Positions 45,346 through 63,686 of a stretch of DNA of 64,000 bases are shown here, one piece after another. This DNA is from Quercus robur. Its lineage: Eukaryota; Streptophyta; Magnoliopsida; Fagales; Fagaceae. Position 1 is the stretch's first letter. Each line of letters opens with the position of its first letter. A program made the translations under genes and the position numbers. The notes under the pieces are model-generated. The model was not told the DNA's origin, ran no database searches, and saw only the letters and a list, made by a program, of their open reading frames with translations. Location: NCBI RefSeq assembly GCF_932294415.1, contig NC_065535.1, positions 95,372,862-95,436,861 on the forward strand. The letters run 5' to 3'.

Positions 45346-45965
45346 TTTTAACCCTCTTACTTTCTCAGCTTATTGGGATATGTCATGTAATATTTATCAG
45401 CTTTGCACAGAAATGCTGAAAGATAAATATTGCATGACATAGCCCAATCCGACTAAATTTTTGAATAAACACTTTAATAAAAATCTAGTTTATAACATAA
45501 ATATTACACTACTTACAAAATCCCACCGGTTCTTTTAACCCTTAAACAAATGAAAAGGTTTAGATACACAAAATTTGACACAAGTTGACATGGCAAATCA
45601 TTAGTTGCAGATAAAATTGTAATGTTAACGGTGGGTCTAAATGAAAACCTATACAAGTTTACCAACTCAACTGGTGTAAATAATCTTTCTCAAAAAAAAA
45701 AAACTGGTGTAAATAATATATCTAGCATTACTCTAAACAAATACAATAACTAGGTACAACAGATAAATCAAAATAACCGAGTCTCTTTTAGCACTTTGAA
45801 ACTACATTTATGTTTATGCACTTGGCTCCTTAGCTACTAAGTACTAACAATAGTGGAATCTTTTATTCGTGTTACATAAAAGGAACAACAAGATCACTAG
45901 GTCACAGGTGGGCAAGTATCATGCTTACTGATAATGAAGACAGTTCAGACAAAAACTTGTGGCTG

Positions 45966-48380
45966 TTAATATGAACTTGAACAAGTCTCAATCTCATGGC
46001 AAACACTAGCTTCCATTGGATTTTCTGAAAGGCGCCGGAAATAAAGAGGTATTTGAGGTATGCCCAATTGCATCAATCCTTCAAGAATTTTAACTACATT
46101 TCCCATGGTTGGTCTATCCCTTGGATCATCTTGAATGCACCAACAAGCAACTTTACATGCTCTAGTTAGCTCTTTCATATTAGCATTGCCCTCTAACTTG
46201 AAATCTAGCAATGTTAGAAGGTCTTCCCCCTTGTTTATTGCCACTGCAACACGAGCTGGAAAGTAGTTACATATCTCTTCATCTAGCATGTTTATATTTC
46301 TCCTACCAGATATTATCTCGAAAAGCAGCTTCCCATAACTGAAAACATCAACTTTTGGAGTGACAGCTTCACCTGAGATCCATTCTGGTGCCAAATAACC
46401 TCTGGTTCCCCTCATGGTGGTTAAAACCTGACTGAAGTTCCGACCTATTACCTTTGCAAGCCCAAAATCAGCCACTTTCGGGTCATACTCAGCATCCAAC
46501 AATATGTTCTCAGGCTTGATGTCACAATGTATGATACAGTCTATACAATTCTCATGAAGGTATGCCAACCCTCTAGCTATCCCAATTGCAATTCGATATC
46601 TTGTATTCCAATCCAAAATTTTAGAAACCTCCTGGAACAAATGAGATTCTAAAGAACCTTTTGGCATATAATCATAGACGAGAAATCTTTTTGAAGCTTC
46701 TACACAGAATCCACATAGGCGAAGAAGATTGACATGCTGGATTGCTCCAAGTGTTCTCACTTCTGCACGAAATTGTTTCTCTCCTTGCTCTACACTTCTT
46801 ATTTTCTTCACTGCTATGGCTGTTGAATTTGGCAAAGTCCCTTTGAAAACAGTACCAAAACCGCCCTCCCCAAGTTTTTGGGAGAAGTTCTTTGTTGCTT
46901 TTCGTAAATCCCGATACTTGAACAACATCAAAGAAAATTCTGATTCCTCGAGTGCACCATCAGCGGAAGGTTTCCACAATATAATTGCCAAAACAATACT
47001 TAGGAGAAGAATGAGCATTGCAAAAACTCCAAGAATCCAAGCAACCTTTTTCGACATCTTGGTTCTACTTCCAACCAACTCAATTTGCTCAGACGCTGAA
47101 ATGCGAACATGCAAATCTCCACCAATCTCATTATCAGATGATAGTTGTCGTAAATTCCTCAATTGTTCCATGTAAATTAAACATTCATTATAATAGGCAT
47201 AAGCAATGCAGTCACAATCCCTAAAGCATGTTAATTTGCATGCCTCAACATTTTTAACTGCTCTATTAATCTCTGTTGCCGCCACAAAGCTCATGTTGGG
47301 CATCGTGAGAAACTTATCGATTCCTCCATCAGAGCATCCTAATCGAGTTCTCCTAATACACCCTCCTGAGTAGTCTTGTAGTAAGCTCCAAGATCCTGAC
47401 CACCTTGGTTCAAATCCTTTTGGGCAATCACAGAGAGGTACCCTATGCTGAGTGCAGATGCCATAATTGCCACAAAAACCATCTATCTCACAATGTCGTG
47501 AAGCTTCTGTCCAAGCCAAATTCCATTGCCGCGCATAATTGCTCCATACATAGAGATTGAGATCCCCAGTAACATCCAAAACAATTCTAGTGAATATAGA
47601 AGGGTAAAGAGTAGAATATGTAGAATATGTAAAATAGCTTCCATACTTATCAGAAACATAGGATACGTTTATTACACCGCTCCATTCCTTCTCAGTCACA
47701 TTGTTGATATGCAGCTTAAGTGAAGAAGAACTGCGCATATAGTACAGTAAGAATTTACCTTGTTCAAATTCAGCAGAGAACTGCCCACTATCTGGATTTT
47801 CTAAACTTGTCCATGATCTTAGAATATTGCTTTCATTGGTAAGTCTATTGTACCCAATCTTGGCCTCTGGAAGCCACGTATTGGTTTGCTCCTCAAAACT
47901 CTGCCACAATACATTATCTAATTTATCCCTTAAGATAAAATTCCCATTGTCAAGAAGCACTGCTACAGTATAATTAGGCATGCCAGAGTTTGTGCAATTG
48001 CAAAAAGGAATTCCTTTTTCAGTTATCAACAAATTGCCATCCTCAGAAATTTCTAGTGCTTTAGAGGACGGGTTATAGACTGGGCAGTCTCTATTTGCCA
48101 CCCAAACCACTGTTAACTCTGCTATAGTTTTATACCATATGCCTACATAATGCTTGTGAGACTTACCAGGTGTGAAGAAACCCAGTTCGAAAATTCCGCT
48201 TTTAGAAGTAAGGGTCTGGTTCCATGCCAGAGGCTGACCTCGGTACATGGTATCAGATGCAGTGGAGAGATGAGCTTTGAGTGACAAGATGAGAAGTAGA
48301 GCAAAATGAGACCATGCCTTCTTGCTTGTAGTATAGATTTCCTGCTTTTGGCTTCTTTGTGCCATACTACGATTGTTCAT
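45966..48380 (-). CDS. G-type lectin S-receptor-like Ser/Thr kinase (804 aa, single exon)
   Basis: A plasma-membrane receptor kinase of the S-domain class. Order: hydrophobic signal segment (about residues 22-42, ending STAS), B-lectin domain (about 45-165, with WVANRD), S-locus glycoprotein domain (about 215-330, with an EGF-like Cys set around CEIDGFCGNYGIC), PAN/apple domain (about 345-430), one membrane segment (about 446-470, LGVFAMLILLLSIVLAIILW), and a kinase domain. Kinase motifs: GEGGFG (about 502-507), the AVKK Lys (about 525), HCDIKPEN (about 618-625), DFGLAK (about 637) and GTRGYLAPEW. The catalytic loop has Cys where RD kinases have Arg, so it is non-RD, a class often linked to immune signalling. 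No introns, as is usual in the At2g19130-like subgroup. The ligand is unknown. A start at the second Met (residue 6) is also possible. Confidence 0.93.
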   Translation of the reverse strand: MNNRSMAQRSQKQEIYTTSKKAWSHFALLLILSLKAHLSTASDTMYRGQPLAWNQTLTSKSGIFELGFFTPGKSHKHYVGIWYKTIAELTVVWVANRDCPVYNPSSKALEISEDGNLLITEKGIPFCNCTNSGMPNYTVAVLLDNGNFILRDKLDNVLWQSFEEQTNTWLPEAKIGYNRLTNESNILRSWTSLENPDSGQFSAEFEQGKFLLYYMRSSSSLKLHINNVTEKEWSGVINVSYVSDKYGSYFTYSTYSTLYPSIFTRIVLDVTGDLNLYVWSNYARQWNLAWTEASRHCEIDGFCGNYGICTQHRVPLCDCPKGFEPRWSGSWSLLQDYSGGCIRRTRLGCSDGGIDKFLTMPNMSFVAATEINRAVKNVEACKLTCFRDCDCIAYAYYNECLIYMEQLRNLRQLSSDNEIGGDLHVRISASEQIELVGSRTKMSKKVAWILGVFAMLILLLSIVLAIILWKPSADGALEESEFSLMLFKYRDLRKATKNFSQKLGEGGFGTVFKGTLPNSTAIAVKKIRSVEQGEKQFRAEVRTLGAIQHVNLLRLCGFCVEASKRFLVYDYMPKGSLESHLFQEVSKILDWNTRYRIAIGIARGLAYLHENCIDCIIHCDIKPENILLDAEYDPKVADFGLAKVIGRNFSQVLTTMRGTRGYLAPEWISGEAVTPKVDVFSYGKLLFEIISGRRNINMLDEEICNYFPARVAVAINKGEDLLTLLDFKLEGNANMKELTRACKVACWCIQDDPRDRPTMGNVVKILEGLMQLGIPQIPLYFRRLSENPMEASVCHEIETCSSSY

Positions 48381-48521
48381 CTTTCTAGCTAATTTATCAA
48401 GGGAGAGTCTTCCATTCTCTCTCTCATTTTATTAGAGTCGCTGTTTTTCTGTGCGAAATGTTTCTATTCAACCAAAGTACTACTTGCAATTAAAGATCCA
48501 AAACCAGTCTCAATGCACGCC

Positions 48522-48615
48522 CCTTTTGACTCTATTTATTCAAAGACATGAAATTTCCATGTTTTTCTCCTTTTGACTGCGTGTATTCAAAGAGATGAAA
48601 TTTCCATGCGTTTCT
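48522..48615. promoter_or_regulatory. 47-bp tandem duplication carrying W-box cores upstream of the receptor kinase
   Basis: Two adjacent units start at 48522 and 48569 with CCTTTTGACT and share TATTCAAAGA.ATGAAATTTC. Each contains TTGACT, a WRKY-binding W-box core. They lie about 140-235 bp upstream of the kinase start codon (48380, minus strand), in the probable promoter. Regulation by WRKY factors is an inference. Confidence 0.55.
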
Positions 48616-49248
48616 TGTCGGCACATTGCTAGCTAAAAATTCTACAATTATTTCTTGAACATGAATTTCTTTTTCTTCTGTCCTTTCTTATTTTTTTCAA
48701 ACTTTGCTGACTAAAGGATATGATAGAAGAAAGCAACGGAAGAATTGCAATCTTTGGGGACCATCTCCCTCTAGAAGCTCCCAAATCGGTAGATGAGGGT
48801 GGACCCAGGAAAACATGAAGACAGATACCCTTTGGGTCAGAGAAGTAACACATGCACAAACGAAAAAAATCATTGATCACAAAATTATAAGCCCGAATAA
48901 ATTATTGTTTAGACCAGAAACACAAGCTTTGCCACTCAACAGTTTAATAGCTTTACCCATAAATCAGATGAATTTCAGGCAGGACGACCCAGGATTTTAA
49001 AGTTAGCGGGGTCGAAAAAAAAAAAAAAAAAAAGCTCATATAATATTAAAAAATTATAAATAATCAAATGGATGTTGCTAAATACATTAAATTACAATCA
49101 TTTATCAACAAAGATAAAGACAAAAACAAAAACAAAATAATATTCTTTTTAATACTAGGCCACTAAGATTTTTCTTTTTTAGTTAAAGCATTCACAATAA
49201 TGACACTAAAAATTATAACTTTTAACATTTCAAAAATCTATTTAGTGT

Positions 49249-49476
49249 GAGTTCGGATAGTGACAGGAGTGGTGTTTTGTGCGTCTGCGTTTTACTTGAC
49301 TGGTCCCAGGCACTGTTTATGGGACCTGCAAATACGGAATTCACAAAAAAAAAAAAAAAAAAAACCTTTAAAACTAGGTCCCACACGACACTATTTATAT
49401 TTAAAAATTATTTTGTTACAGTGTTTCAGCAATAAGTTTTCAATTTTCAACAAATATCGGTATCCAAACAAACTCT
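49249..49476. mobile_element. MITE-like element related to 3260-3596
   Basis: The ends are GAGTTCGGATAGTGAC and GGTATCCAAACAAACTC, inverted and imperfect. It shares TTTAAAAATTATTTTGTTACAG and CAGCAATAAGTTTTCA with the class of element at 3260-3596. A poly-A run of about 20 lies in the middle. Confidence 0.5.
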
Positions 49477-49564
49477 TAATCTATTTTACCAACTCGTTTT
49501 ACCATACATCTAATATCAAATATTCTATTTTTTTTATCACTTCATTCAAAATAATATAAACAAC

Positions 49565-49930
49565 TCTTTCTTTTCTTTTCTTTTTTATACCATTCTAAGG
49601 AAAGTCTAACAAAAAGGTCGAGTTAACCCAATTGCAATGCAATGGCGTTCTAGTTGCCATATTAGCTAGGCTACTAATATTACATGTGATTATCTTGGGT
49701 ACAAAAACAGAGTGATAATTGAGACCAGACTGATTTAGGTGAGATAAATCAGCCATCAAGATCCTTTCCTGCCAACTGGGAGCTGCTTCTTTGTTGGTAA
49801 ATTGGACTAATCTCTTGTTATCACTGAGAAACAAAATTTGGGTGAAACCAAGACTCCTAGCTTTCATTGCTGCTGTTACCATTGCTTCCTAGATGGCACT
49901 GGGAGTTGTGTCGACTGCACAGGTTGAGAG
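49565..49930 (-). mobile_element. LINE 3' end with RNase H-like domain
   Basis: One minus-strand frame reads AAMKARSLGFTQILFLSDNK, then ADLSHLNQSG and SSLANMATRT, matching the plant RNase H-like domain carried by non-LTR elements (A...A..LGF..I.F.SD...L; then LA..A). An A-rich tail (seen as TTTCTTTTCTTTTCTTTTTT at 49566-49585 on the + strand) follows, as at a LINE 3' end. Upstream coding is gone after a stop near 49890. Confidence 0.65.
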
Positions 49931-49997
49931 ACCAAGACATTAAAATAATAAAGGAATAGAGAGAATTTGATTTTTTTAATTGAAGGAAGAGATATAT

Positions 49998-51018
49998 GTT
50001 GCGTTTGACATTGGCTAAAAAATACAGTTTTTAACTATTTAACTTATTTTTGCTATTATTCATGGGTTTTGTACATTACACCACTAAGGCATGGGAGAAT
50101 GCATATATGGTTGGATCTGGGCCCTACACGTGGAATGGTTGTGAGCAAAGGAAAAGGAAGAGTTGGCTAAAAGATCCTATTCTTGGTCCGTGCCAAAGGC
50201 ATGACTGCATTGGAAAGGAAGTAAGATATGCACCTGACCTGGTACTCAAGCACTCATAAAAAGGGAAATAGTGACTTTCTAAGGTCAGCAACTATAAGGA
50301 CACCCCTTATTGGTTGAATACATGTTGGACTACTTTAGAAACACGAGTATCATTCACAGTACTCTTGATGTCCCTCTCAATATCCAGGACTTGTTTCCCA
50401 AGCAGTGGCAAAGTCACCTACCCACAAGTCCTAGTGCCACGTTGGCGTAATCTCTATCTTTTAGTCAGCAAATAATATCACAGCTGTGAAAATGTCCAAA
50501 ATAGAGAAATGATGACTTGATACCTGTCTTTGTACTCAGCCATATTTATCAGATTATAAGAGGAATGTGCAGCTGTATTTTAAGGTAAAAACCCAAGTAG
50601 ATATTTTGGAGAAAAGAGTAGAAAGTTGACAAGATAGAAAAGTAAAAAACAAGGTCTCTCAGAACATTCCATTCTTGCTCAAAACCGTGGATTTTTTTAG
50701 TCCCTTTTCTAGGGTTTTCCATGTACATCTTGTGTCCTTTTACACTTTTGCTATCACTTTCTCCTTCTCTAACATGTGTCATGTCAAAACTAGCATCTTT
50801 GTCACTTAAAAGCTTTTTCATGTAAATGTACTATTAGATAACTTTTTTTATTCCTCTATATAAGCTCAAATCTAACTTACACATACATGTTTCATTGCAC
50901 TTTTTGATATTATTCATGAACCTCACTATACAATTTCAGCTAATTTTTAGTTTTATTTACAGTACTTTTAGCAAAAAAAATTTCAGTTTCAGCTAAATAA
51001 GTCATTCTCAAACAGACA
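49998..51018. mobile_element. possible 1-kb nonautonomous DNA element
   Basis: The left end (GCGTTTGACATTGGCTAAAA, then CTATTATTCATGGG) and the right end (ATTATTCATGAACC, then TCAGCTAAATAAGTCATTCT, CAAACAGACAC) are imperfect inverted copies over roughly 60-100 bp. The interior has no recognisable coding region. The target duplication was not resolved. Confidence 0.4.
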
Positions 51019-51929
51019 CATAATCTTAATAAAATATTGTATTTTATTTTTAACAACTTGTTACAATCAACTGGTATTTATAAAGTGTACTGTAGTTACA
51101 AAAAATTTAGTTACACATGATTTTTTTGTTCTTTGGTGGTAAAGTAGTTTTTTTTTGCTAAAATACAATCACCATTGTGAATGTTTTTATTGTTTTTGTT
51201 AAGTTTTTGGATTGGATAATTGTTATTTGAGTGAGGCTAATTAGGCTTATTGAGAATAATGGGGGCCTAAGGTTTTGAAAGGAGGGCCCAACTACAAAAA
51301 TGAAATATATAATAATTATTAAAAAAAAAAAAAGTAATTACACTCTCCTTTCTTGAGGTTTGGAAAAATAACACTTCACGTCAAACTTGTAGGAAAAAAA
51401 CACTTTCTCCCCTTACATCCAATTGACTAAACTTTGTTATACTAATATTAAAAAATCATGTACTAACTTGTCATTTGCTTAAAGGTAGGTTTATCTTATT
51501 TCATAATTAAAATTCATTGTTTTAAATTTTTAATCAAAGTGTATTTTAAAATATCAAGTGTGAATTAGCTTATTATTTTTTTTTATCTTTTTTAACAGGG
51601 GTTATAGAGATATTTGTTGTTACAAGTGTTTTGGTGCTTGAAAAATTTTTCATTTTCATTGTAAAGTTATAATTTTTTTTACTTACCATGATTACATTTT
51701 GGTAAAAAGATTCTCATACAAATTTGGAATATTTCATTATTAATTTAAACAGAAAGGAGGAGAGTGTTTTTTCTCATCATGTTTGGGATAGAATGTTATT
51801 TTTCCAAACTTCAAGAGAGGGGAATGTAATTACCCAAAAAAAAAAAAAAAAATGGACCCAGTAGGGCTTGTCCCTGATTTCATGTTTTGTTAGTGTATCA
51901 ATATCATGTAGGATCCAAAACGAAGAAAT

Positions 51930-52245
51930 TAATTTAAAAGAGAGGATGACCTTTATCGATGAAAAAAATGAGTGAAAATTGCTTGAAATGTTTGATCATG
52001 TTTAAAGGAAAGTAATTAAGGCACCAATAAAAAAGAAAAGTGAGTTTATTCAAGTTCAGCTAAAAAAGAAGATAGAGGAACACCAAAAATAATATTTAAA
52101 TTTATAGATGTAGTAAAATATGAAATGTCAATTAAGGAACTAACTGTGGGTGTGACTTTCGATAGAATAAAATGGCGGAAACGATTATATATAGATTACA
52201 AAAATCATTTTCGACTAATGAGCAAAAGAAGACTTATTACAGGAT
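51930..52245 (+). mobile_element. RTE-type LINE 3' end
   Basis: Reading frames with several stops and shifts show the order WFGHV-like, then a Lys-rich patch, and MSIKELTVGVTFDRIKWRKR (52125-52184), which resembles the C-terminus of plant RTE LINEs (MSIKEVTESMTLDRIEWRKRI). It is clearly decayed. What follows up to 52400 is not recognised. Confidence 0.55.
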
Positions 52246-52519
52246 TTACTATACAGTGCTGTAAAATTGGGGGCATGGACAGCCACAAATCAGCAATAGA
52301 TGATTCCCAATCAACCATAATAAATGCTAGCGTAGTCTTAGGAATAAGTTTCAGACATGAGCTTAATCTTTTCGTCGAAAACGTCAAAGATCAACCACAA
52401 CTATAATTTTTATAATGAGATCTTTGTCATAGTTATATATGGGTAAAAACATAAAAATGGAATAAGGGAAGAACAAGATCATAAGAAGAGTTGCTAAAAG
52501 AAAAACATTTTTAGCACAG

Positions 52520-52553
52520 GTATACATACATACATACATACATACATACATGC
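52520..52553. repeat. (CATA)n microsatellite
   Basis: About eight CATA units in a row downstream of the SHAGGY-like kinase gene. Confidence 0.9.
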
Positions 52554-52829
52554 TCATACTTTTCATCCTACTAAAATCCCCTGCAATTGGGGTCACAATA
52601 AATACACATGATATAAGTCATAGTGTCTTTGAATTAAATTTAAAAGCACCATCAGCAAGCAAATTCAAAGCCTCAGGTTTCCTCTACTGTCCTAGGAACT
52701 CCGTTTGTAGTACTCTCTCACAGGAGGCAAGATGACTAATAATAAGGGTGAGGGATTTTGGACAGATGCTGATCAAGACCAAACCTGGGTGGAATGGCAA
52801 CCAGAAGTAAGAAAGATTTGGTACGGTTG

Positions 52830-60365
<7,536 letters not shown>

Positions 60366-60384
<19 letters not shown>

Positions 60385-60461
60385 AAATGCGCTTGGTGTA
60401 TATTACGGACGCTAGTATGTGCTACCCTCGTGATACTTTTCTGTTCTGCCTCCCATACCAT
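60366..60461 (-). other. upstream ORF overlapping the kinase start codon
   Basis: In the 5' leader exon (acceptor at 60478-60479, exon from 60477) an ATG at 60461 opens a 31-codon frame (begins MVWEAEQKS) that ends at 60366, 19 bases inside the main coding region and in a different frame. A second upstream ATG at 60456 opens a 14-codon frame ending at 60412. Overlapping upstream ORFs usually lower translation of the main frame. Whether the leader contains them depends on the splice site inferred here. Confidence 0.6.
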
Positions 60462-60477
60462 CCAAGCAAGTACCTTC

Positions 60478-61900
60478 CTAAAATAATTAATTGCATTACT
60501 TTAAACCGAGAAACATATATTGAGCACAAAACACGGTAGATATCATGTTGATTTTAGACGGCATTAAATATCTAAACTGAATGTTGTCCTCAATCACTTC
60601 ATCTAATTTAAAAATTCCAACCAATATTATAGACTTGTTAATCCTTATAAGTGAACAATACGGTAGAATCTTGTTAGCCAAAAGTAAGAAATAAATAAGC
60701 GATTTATACTATTGTGAACAGATAGTTAAATGACAGGAAAAGATTCCCCCATATATCACCATCAAACATCAAAATGAAAAACAAGAGAAATATTTACAAC
60801 CATCTTATAGGGAGCCAACAGTCACATAATCACATAAAGATACTAGCTTTTAGGTGGAAGAAGAATTGCCAATCATAGAGCTATGTCAGAAAACGTTATT
60901 ATAGATTTGTAACAGAATGAATAATAAAAAACACAGTAGCATTATCGTGATCTTTCTTCTCTCTGCACCAAACATATATATGACCATCACTACAAAGGTT
61001 AGGTCATGCATCAACAATTTGGCAGCCAAACTCAAACAACAAAAAGGAGGAAAACAGAAGTGCACAAAACTAAGTCAGAAATGCATAATAAGGGAAATAA
61101 AATATAAAAAAACCACCAACACAAGACAATCGCAACAATTAAAGTCTCAATTAATTCAGCAACATAGAAACCCATGGTTGAAAGCCTTATGAACACACAT
61201 CCTACAATTTTTCAACTTTAAATTGCGGCCCCTCCTAAACCAACTAACCCAACTTGAGTAAAGCATAAAATTGGCAAAAATTAAGCTCTACCAACGAGCT
61301 TCGGCTCAAATGATATTTCTTGTTCCCACAAGAAGAGGTGCAAGGTAAGGCCGCGTGTTCAAAACCAGCGTGTAATTTATCAATCAAAAACAAATACATA
61401 AATAAATAAAACCATAAGCTGCACTATCTCAAGTATGAATTACCTTTGTGGAAGCTAGAATAGAAGTAATTAAAACAAGCAAATCAATGGCATTAAAGTT
61501 TAATACTCCATTCATCACAATTACTTAAAACTAGGGCCACTGTAATTGTACAAAACCACAATCTTTTTTTCCTTGTTCTTACAATTTCCACTACCAAATT
61601 ACCAAATTGAGACCCAAAACAAAATGAGATACGAAAATTTACATTTCAAATTCCTATCAGATTCATCGCACAATTTATCCACCAATTAAAAACAAAAATT
61701 CACAAAACCCAATAAACCAAAACCGCATAGATCTACACCAAAATTACCCTTTTTTTTTCTTGCAATATTCAAATCCAATTTACTCAACACCGAATTTTTC
61801 CCAAAAATAAACAAAAAAAGCACAATTTTTTTTTTTCAAAAATCGAATCAGATCGATGAGAAATGAGAATTCAGTGACGCAGAAAGAGAGAGAAACTCAC
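60478..61900 (-). other. intron in the 5' leader of the SHAGGY-like kinase
   Basis: A donor GTGAGT is at 61900-61895 (minus strand, after ...CGCTG) and an acceptor TTTTAG at 60483-60478. The intron is about 1.4 kb, AT-rich, and holds a SINE on the + strand (61290-61410). Leader introns are common in this kinase family and can enhance expression. Confidence 0.65.
61290..61410 (+). mobile_element. tRNA-derived SINE in the 5' leader intron
   Basis: CTTCGGCTCAAATGATAT is A-box-like, and GTGTTCAAAACC about 45 bases on is a decayed B box. The tail is an AT-rich stretch with AAATAAATAAA. The element is antisense to the kinase gene. Confidence 0.5.
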
Positions 61901-62340
61901 CAGCGAGTGTTTCGGAGCGAATTCGAATCGGAGCTCGAGCATTTTACTTTAGCTTTTCGATTTTCGCAAAATTTTTTTTTTTTTTCCTCTCTAAACCAAA
62001 ACTTTTTCGCTTTCACTAATTAAATATAAATAAATTAAAAAAAATAAAAATAAAAATTTTGATCGGAGAGCGTGAAGTGAGTGAACTGTGTGTTTGATCT
62101 GATTGATTGATTTTCTTTTTTGGTTTTTCACTTTTTTCTTATTTTTTTTTTGGCTTTGTGTGTTTGAGAGAGAGAGAGAGAGAGTGGAGGGATTCAAAGA
62201 ATAGTGTTGTGAGAGAAGAAAAGAGGTGGTTTTGGTGTTTTCAAAAAAACAAATGTCTCTCTCTCTCTCTCTCTCTCTCTGACAGTTTTTATTTTTGGTT
62301 TCTCTGACAATTATCAGTATCACTCTACATTTATCTCTTA
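61901..62340 (-). promoter_or_regulatory. 5' leader exon and core promoter of the SHAGGY-like kinase
   Basis: The leader exon ends at 61901 before the GTGAGT donor; its start is uncertain, probably between 62100 and 62290. The region has a (GA)n tract at 62167-62184 and a (CT)n tract at 62252-62281, the kind of GA/CT runs common around plant transcription starts and bound by BPC/GAGA factors. No clear TATA box is seen. Open frames across it are low-complexity. Confidence 0.5.
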
Positions 62341-62861
62341 AAATGGAGTGGTTTGGATTTTGGGAATTGGATACCATACATACTCCACTACAAACGTTGT
62401 TTGTATTGTAACTTTGTATACACCACAAATATGACCATTTTTTTTTCTCAAAAAGGCTTAGGTGGCATGCTACGAGTGGTGCATAATTTAACAACAAAGA
62501 GATATAAATTAATCCATCTTTCCAAAAAAAAAATTATAAATTTTTTAATAATTAATGATTTTGGATAAAGTAATTTCGGCAGTAGACCTAGACAAAAAGC
62601 CGTAAAAGTTTGTCAACTTAACTTTTTTTTTAAAATTTGAATTTTTTATTTTCCTGCAATATCCAAATATTTTCATACTCTATTTTATACTCATTTGTTG
62701 ATTTGTGTTAGTGCAAATGATCGATTAAAAGTAACTGATTCCATGTAAATAAGGAGGGAGAGAAAATATTTACCGCTTACAATTGTACACATCAACATAT
62801 TATCAAATTAAGATGTGAGATTAAGTGTATTCCTATCATTATTCATGCCCATATATTATTA

Positions 62862-63170
62862 GTTTACTAGCTTGTAACTCCATGCATATATATAAGTACA
62901 CTTAAAAATATACAATAAGATGCATAATATAATTCTTATATATAATTTAAATACTATTAATAATCATTTTTGTATTTTATTAACGTTTAAAAAAAAATGT
63001 AAGGATATTATTAGGTATAAAATTTAAATTGTCCATTTTTTTAATTATTGTGAAGCACTTTTTTTTTACGATTCATTTATTCTATACTTTTTGGTTTTTG
63101 TACTTAACAACTCACTTGAATGAATATTTATGATATAGTCTCACATTTGATTTTAAAATTAAGAAATAAA
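62862..63170. repeat. long direct repeat, left copy
   Basis: About 310 bp matching 63687-64000 at roughly 85-90 percent, with landmarks GATGCATAATATAATTC, ATTTTATTAACGTTT, AATTGTCCATTTTTTTAATT, ATTGTGAAG and GAATATTTATGATATAGTC. The centre-to-centre distance is about 825 bp. Confidence 0.85.
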
Positions 63171-63686
63171 ACTCTTTAAAAATAAATAATTTAGGACACA
63201 TGGCGCAAAATTGGAACTCTAATTTGGAATTCTAATTTGAGTTTCTCTCAGTTTCACCTATTATTATTGGAATAATAGATTAGGAGTGATAGTTTTAAAT
63301 TCAATTATCAAATTTGATGGACTGTGAGTTATGTCATTCTACCTCAAAATCAATTAGTGATGAAGAAAACACACTCAAATCTTTTATGGCATTCAACATT
63401 ATACTTTGAATGCCTATTTTTAGAGTGGTTGTATGAAGTTAAATTATGGTCTCCTAACAAAATTGATAATGTCTTGGTTGATAAGTATTATTTTCTTACA
63501 TTTATTAAAAAAAGAAAAAGAAAAAAAAGAACCTAGGCTCGAATACTCTTGAGTTTGGTTTTTTACTTAATATTCAATCTTGATTTACCAAAGGAAATGA
63601 ATTTCAATTATAAATTAATAATATAAAAAGGCAGCACCAACAGTCAAAAAAGTTAGAATCTTTAATAGTAGTAATTTTATTGTACG

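Larger units (their letters stand above)
44181..45965. other. upstream region of L21 and intergenic DNA
   Basis: Holds a MITE (44410-44580), poly-T tracts, a poly-A run of 37 (45104-45140) followed by a small LINE-like piece, and the 3' flank of the receptor kinase gene. No gene is seen. Confidence 0.6.
48616..52829. other. intergenic DNA with LINE ends, MITEs and microsatellites
   Basis: Between the receptor kinase promoter and the 3' end of the SHAGGY-like kinase. It holds poly-A tracts, a MITE (49249-49476), an RNase H-like LINE end (49565-49930), a longer MITE-like element (49998-51018), an RTE-type LINE end (51930-52245) and a (CATA)n microsatellite (52520-52553). No gene is seen. Confidence 0.6.

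Noticed and set aside
46729-47175. Plus-strand open frames across the receptor kinase gene
   Set aside because: Shadows of the 804-codon minus-strand gene, which has all expected domains.
61991-62497. A 168-codon minus-strand open frame beside the kinase promoter
   Set aside because: Built largely from (GA)n/(CT)n microsatellites and poly-A; it overlaps the 5' leader region and has no recognisable domain.
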